NCBI GenBank assembly: GCA_013822685.1
Contig: PNKV01000003.1
Span: 242,655 to 306,654 of the forward strand
DNA: 64,000 bases
Direction: 5' to 3'
Origin: Leptothrix sp. (in: b-proteobacteria)
GTDB lineage: Bacteria > Pseudomonadota > Gammaproteobacteria > Burkholderiales > Burkholderiaceae_C
Part shown: positions 61,880 to 64,000 of the stretch, piece after piece
Layout of the letters: every line of letters starts with the position of its first letter
Position numbering within the stretch: position 1 is the stretch's first letter
Translations under genes and position numbers: made by a program
Notes under the pieces: generated by a model
Told to the model about the DNA's origin: nothing
Database searches by the model: none
What the model saw: only the letters and a program-made list of their open reading frames with translations

Positions 61880-64000
61880 TTAAATCAGCAGGTTGTTCTG
61901 CTTGTCGTCGATCAACTGGGTGTGATCAATGGTGACCAGCGGCAGGTTGTTGCTGATCCCGGCCACCGTCAGCGTGCTGGTGCTAGCGGCCGGGTCGGCA
62001 TGCCCTGCGAGCAGGTCGTGCCCTCGGTCGGACAGCAGGTCCTGGACGCTGACACCCAGCGGGCTGGCGGCGACCTTGTCATCGGCGTGGTCATTCACCG
62101 AGGTGGCCGAGGCGGCCTGCACCGTGGTGGCGTGGCTGCCGTCGTCCCCCGCCGACGTGGTCGCGGAGGCGGTCGTCGTGGTGTCCTTGGCGAACCAGAC
62201 GTCGGCCATGTCGTGGCTGGCGCCGTCCGAGGTCTTGTAACTCGATACCAAGCCCAGCAGGTTGCCGTTGTCCATCTCGGTGCCGGTCTTGGCCCCCAGG
62301 TCGAGCTCGATGATCCCCAGGCTGGCCAGGGATTTGAGCTCCCCGTTGCCGGTGACCCCGTCGCTGTTGGCGTCTACCCAGACCTGCAGGTCCTTGAAGT
62401 GGAGGTCGGCGGCGGTGAGCCTCCCGTCCTGGTTGGAGTCGATGTCCCTCATGGCGGTGTAGCCATCGCCCGCGCGCTGCCCGTTGGACAGGACGGTGGC
62501 CGCCCCGAACAGCTCGGTGCCGTCTTTGATGAGGCCGTCATGGTTGCGGTCCATCACCAGCAGACCGTCGGTGGCGGAGGCCCAGCCCACCGCGTTGGCG
62601 TGGCCGGTGCCCAACAGGTCGAAGCGGGTGCCTTGCGACGCCGCCAGGGTGTGGACCCCGTCGCCGTTCAGGTCCAGCATGATCGGCGAGACACCGGTCA
62701 GGGCGTTGGCCTGTTCCGTGGTCAACGCGGCAAACTGCGTGGAGGTGAGCGAGGATGCCTGCGTCATGCTGAGGACGGCCAGGTCGGTCGTTTCGAAGGC
62801 CACGACCTGGGCCGTGGTGAAGGCCTGGATCTGCGTGGTGCTCAGCTCCTGCATCTGATCGGTGGTGAAGGCCGCGATGTCTGTGGTGGTGAAGGCGCGG
62901 ATCTGATCAGTGGTCAGGCCGTGGATCTGCGTGGTGGTGAGTGCGGCCATGTGCGCCGTGGTCAGCACTGCGATGTCATCCGTGGTCAAGGCGCCGATTT
63001 GCACCGTGTTCAGCACGGCCAGGTCGGCGGTTTCAATCACGGCCATTTCGGTCGTGGTGAAGGCCGCAACTTGCGCCGTGGTGAGGACCGCGAACTGGGC
63101 CGTGGTGAGCGCCTGGAACTGGTCGGTGGCCAGGGCCGCGATTTGGGCCGTGGTGAAGGCCTGCACTTGGGCGGTCATCAAGCTGGCCATGTGCACGGTG
63201 GTGAAGGCCTGGACCTGGGCCGTCGTCATGGCGGCAAGGTCGTCGGTGGCGAAGGCTCGGACTTCCGCCGTGGTCAGAACATCGACCTGGGCGGTGGTCA
63301 GGGCTGCGGCCTGGGCGGTGGTCAGGCTCACGATCTGGGCCGTGGTCAGGCTGCTGATGTCCGTGGTCTGGATGGCAGCGATCTGGGCGGTGGTCAGCGA
63401 GGAGACCTGGGTGGTCGTCAGGCTGGCGATCTGGGTGGAATCCAGGGCCACGACTTGTGCGGTGGTCAGGGCGGCCACACCAGCGGTGGTCAGGGCTCGG
63501 ACGTTGGCCGTGTTCAGGGCCGTGATGTCAGAGGTCTCGATGGCCGCGACTTGCGCCGTGGTCAGCGAGGCCACCTGGGTAGAGGTTAGAGCGGCGACCT
63601 GGGTGGAGTCCAGGGCCACGATTTGCGCGGTCGTCAAGGCAGCCACACCGGTGGTGGTCAGGGCCCTGATGTCGGCCGTCTCGATCACGGCGACTTGCGC
63701 GGTGGTCAGGGCAGCGACACCGGCGGTCGTCAGGGCAGCCACCTGGGCGGTGGTCAAAGCCTTGATGTCAGCGGTTTCGATGGCGGCCACCTGGGCGGTC
63801 GTCAGGGCAGCGATCTGGCCAGTGCTCAGGGCAGCGACCTGGGTGGTGGTCAGGGCGGCGATCTGGGCGGTGGTCAGGGCGGCGAGGTCGGTGGTGGTCA
63901 GGGCCCGCACATTGGTGGTGTTCAGGGCGCTGATGTCAGCGGTCTCGATGGCTGCAGCCTGGGCCGTGGTCAAGGCGGCCACTTGCGTGGAGGTCAGGGC
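61880..64000 (-). CDS. Large Thr-rich octapeptide-repeat protein with calcium-binding C-terminus (5' end outside window)
   Basis: At least 706 residues are visible; the frame runs off the right edge without a start. From 64000 down to 62708 it consists of 53 uninterrupted octads of consensus x-A-L-T-T-A-Q-V/I. The remaining 275 residues hold Ca-binding loops: LDLNGDGVHTL, MDRNHDGLIKDGTELFG, DIDSNQDGRLTAADL and DANSDGVTGNGELKSL, a module common near the end of type I secreted proteins. The C-terminus (VTIDHTQLIDDKQNNLLI) has no Cys. Likely exported by the type I system at 49106-54025 and exposed on the surface. The Thr pairs are possible glycosylation sites for the GT41 enzyme (inference). Confidence 0.88.
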   Translation of the reverse strand, partial: ALTSTQVAALTTAQAAAIETADISALNTTNVRALTTTDLAALTTAQIAALTTTQVAALSTGQIAALTTAQVAAIETADIKALTTAQVAALTTAGVAALTTAQVAVIETADIRALTTTGVAALTTAQIVALDSTQVAALTSTQVASLTTAQVAAIETSDITALNTANVRALTTAGVAALTTAQVVALDSTQIASLTTTQVSSLTTAQIAAIQTTDISSLTTAQIVSLTTAQAAALTTAQVDVLTTAEVRAFATDDLAAMTTAQVQAFTTVHMASLMTAQVQAFTTAQIAALATDQFQALTTAQFAVLTTAQVAAFTTTEMAVIETADLAVLNTVQIGALTTDDIAVLTTAHMAALTTTQIHGLTTDQIRAFTTTDIAAFTTDQMQELSTTQIQAFTTAQVVAFETTDLAVLSMTQASSLTSTQFAALTTEQANALTGVSPIMLDLNGDGVHTLAASQGTRFDLLGTGHANAVGWASATDGLLVMDRNHDGLIKDGTELFGAATVLSNGQRAGDGYTAMRDIDSNQDGRLTAADLHFKDLQVWVDANSDGVTGNGELKSLASLGIIELDLGAKTGTEMDNGNLLGLVSSYKTSDGASHDMADVWFAKDTTTTASATTSAGDDGSHATTVQAASATSVNDHADDKVAASPLGVSVQDLLSDRGHDLLAGHADPAASTSTLTVAGISNNLPLVTIDHTQLIDDKQNNLLI
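62708..64000. repeat. 24-bp tandem coding repeat, 53 or more copies
   Basis: The DNA repeats with a strict 24-bp period over nearly 1.3 kb with no indel, encoding octapeptides. Distal copies (about 63300-64000) are closer to each other; those near the C-terminal domain (62708-63250) vary more. A variant octad with I-E-T (AAIETADI type) recurs every 4-7 copies in the distal half, giving a higher-order period. Confidence 0.95.

Noticed and set aside
62708..64000. Regular short repeats that could suggest a CRISPR array
   Set aside because: The units are 24 bp, contiguous, without spacers, and stay in one coding frame as octapeptides.

Overview
The window is a chromosomal segment of a GC-rich betaproteobacterium, most likely order Burkholderiales and close to the Comamonadaceae/Aquabacterium group. 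The evidence is the order glnA - small DUF4124-like exported protein - ntrB - ntrC, the order tRNA-Leu(UAG) - tig - clpP - clpX - lon - tRNA-Gly - tRNA-Cys, a short H-NS protein of the Burkholderia/Bordetella type, and uniformly GC-rich codon use. The genus assignment is inference; no rRNA gene is present.

Left part (1-31 kb) is mostly core genome. It holds nitrogen regulation (glnA, ntrB, ntrC), a glycine-zipper lipoprotein, an HlyD/ABC-2 export operon (leftward), a two-domain M16 peptidase, an H-NS protein, MltB, a MoxR-DUF58-transglutaminase operon with three 4-bp-type couplings, a histone-deacetylase-family gene coupled to an MscS channel, pssA, leuA, a PbpG-like D,D-endopeptidase, an IclR regulator divergent from a TIGR03790-type exported protein, a degenerate squalene/phytoene-synthase-like gene and an RND efflux pair. 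leuA is preceded by a textbook-like attenuator that I can read base by base: an 18-residue leader peptide with five consecutive Leu codons (three of them CTA), an antiterminator pairing and a 12-bp terminator stem. The RND pair carries a perfect inverted repeat of TetR-operator type at its predicted start point, with no tetR gene nearby.

Middle part (31-42 kb) holds the protein quality-control block tig-clpP-clpX-lon with heat-shock-like promoters, then two identical tRNA-Gly(GCC)/tRNA-Cys(GCA) pairs that bracket a class A beta-lactamase, a DUF4124 protein, a tRNA-Leu(UAA) and a small HELRH putative metallopeptidase whose start codon lies 4 nt beyond the tRNA 3' end.

42-49 kb is a complete eight-gene Nit1C-type cluster: the MSMEG_0572/Sll0783 protein, a Nit6803-family nitrilase, a radical SAM protein, a GNAT, an AIR-synthase-like protein, a GT4 glycosyltransferase, the MSMEG_0570 protein and a flavin oxidoreductase. 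A MocR-type (GntR-aminotransferase) regulator is divergent from it. The 354-bp region between them contains at least eight TTGAT-cored direct repeats and a close match to a sigma-54 promoter, which suggests joint MocR and nitrogen-limitation control.

49-64 kb is the most unusual region. A type I secretion system (ABC transporter, HlyD adaptor, TolC-like channel) is followed by a YVTN beta-propeller lipoprotein, a TPR-containing GT41 (O-GlcNAc-transferase/SPINDLY family) enzyme and a methyltransferase. A convergent operon encodes two more glycosyltransferase-like proteins and two methyltransferases. At the right edge is the C-terminal part of a large protein made of at least 53 uninterrupted Thr-rich octapeptide repeats, ending in a calcium-binding module typical of type I secreted proteins. 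I propose, as inference, that these genes form one system that makes, O-glycosylates and exports a repetitive cell-surface protein.
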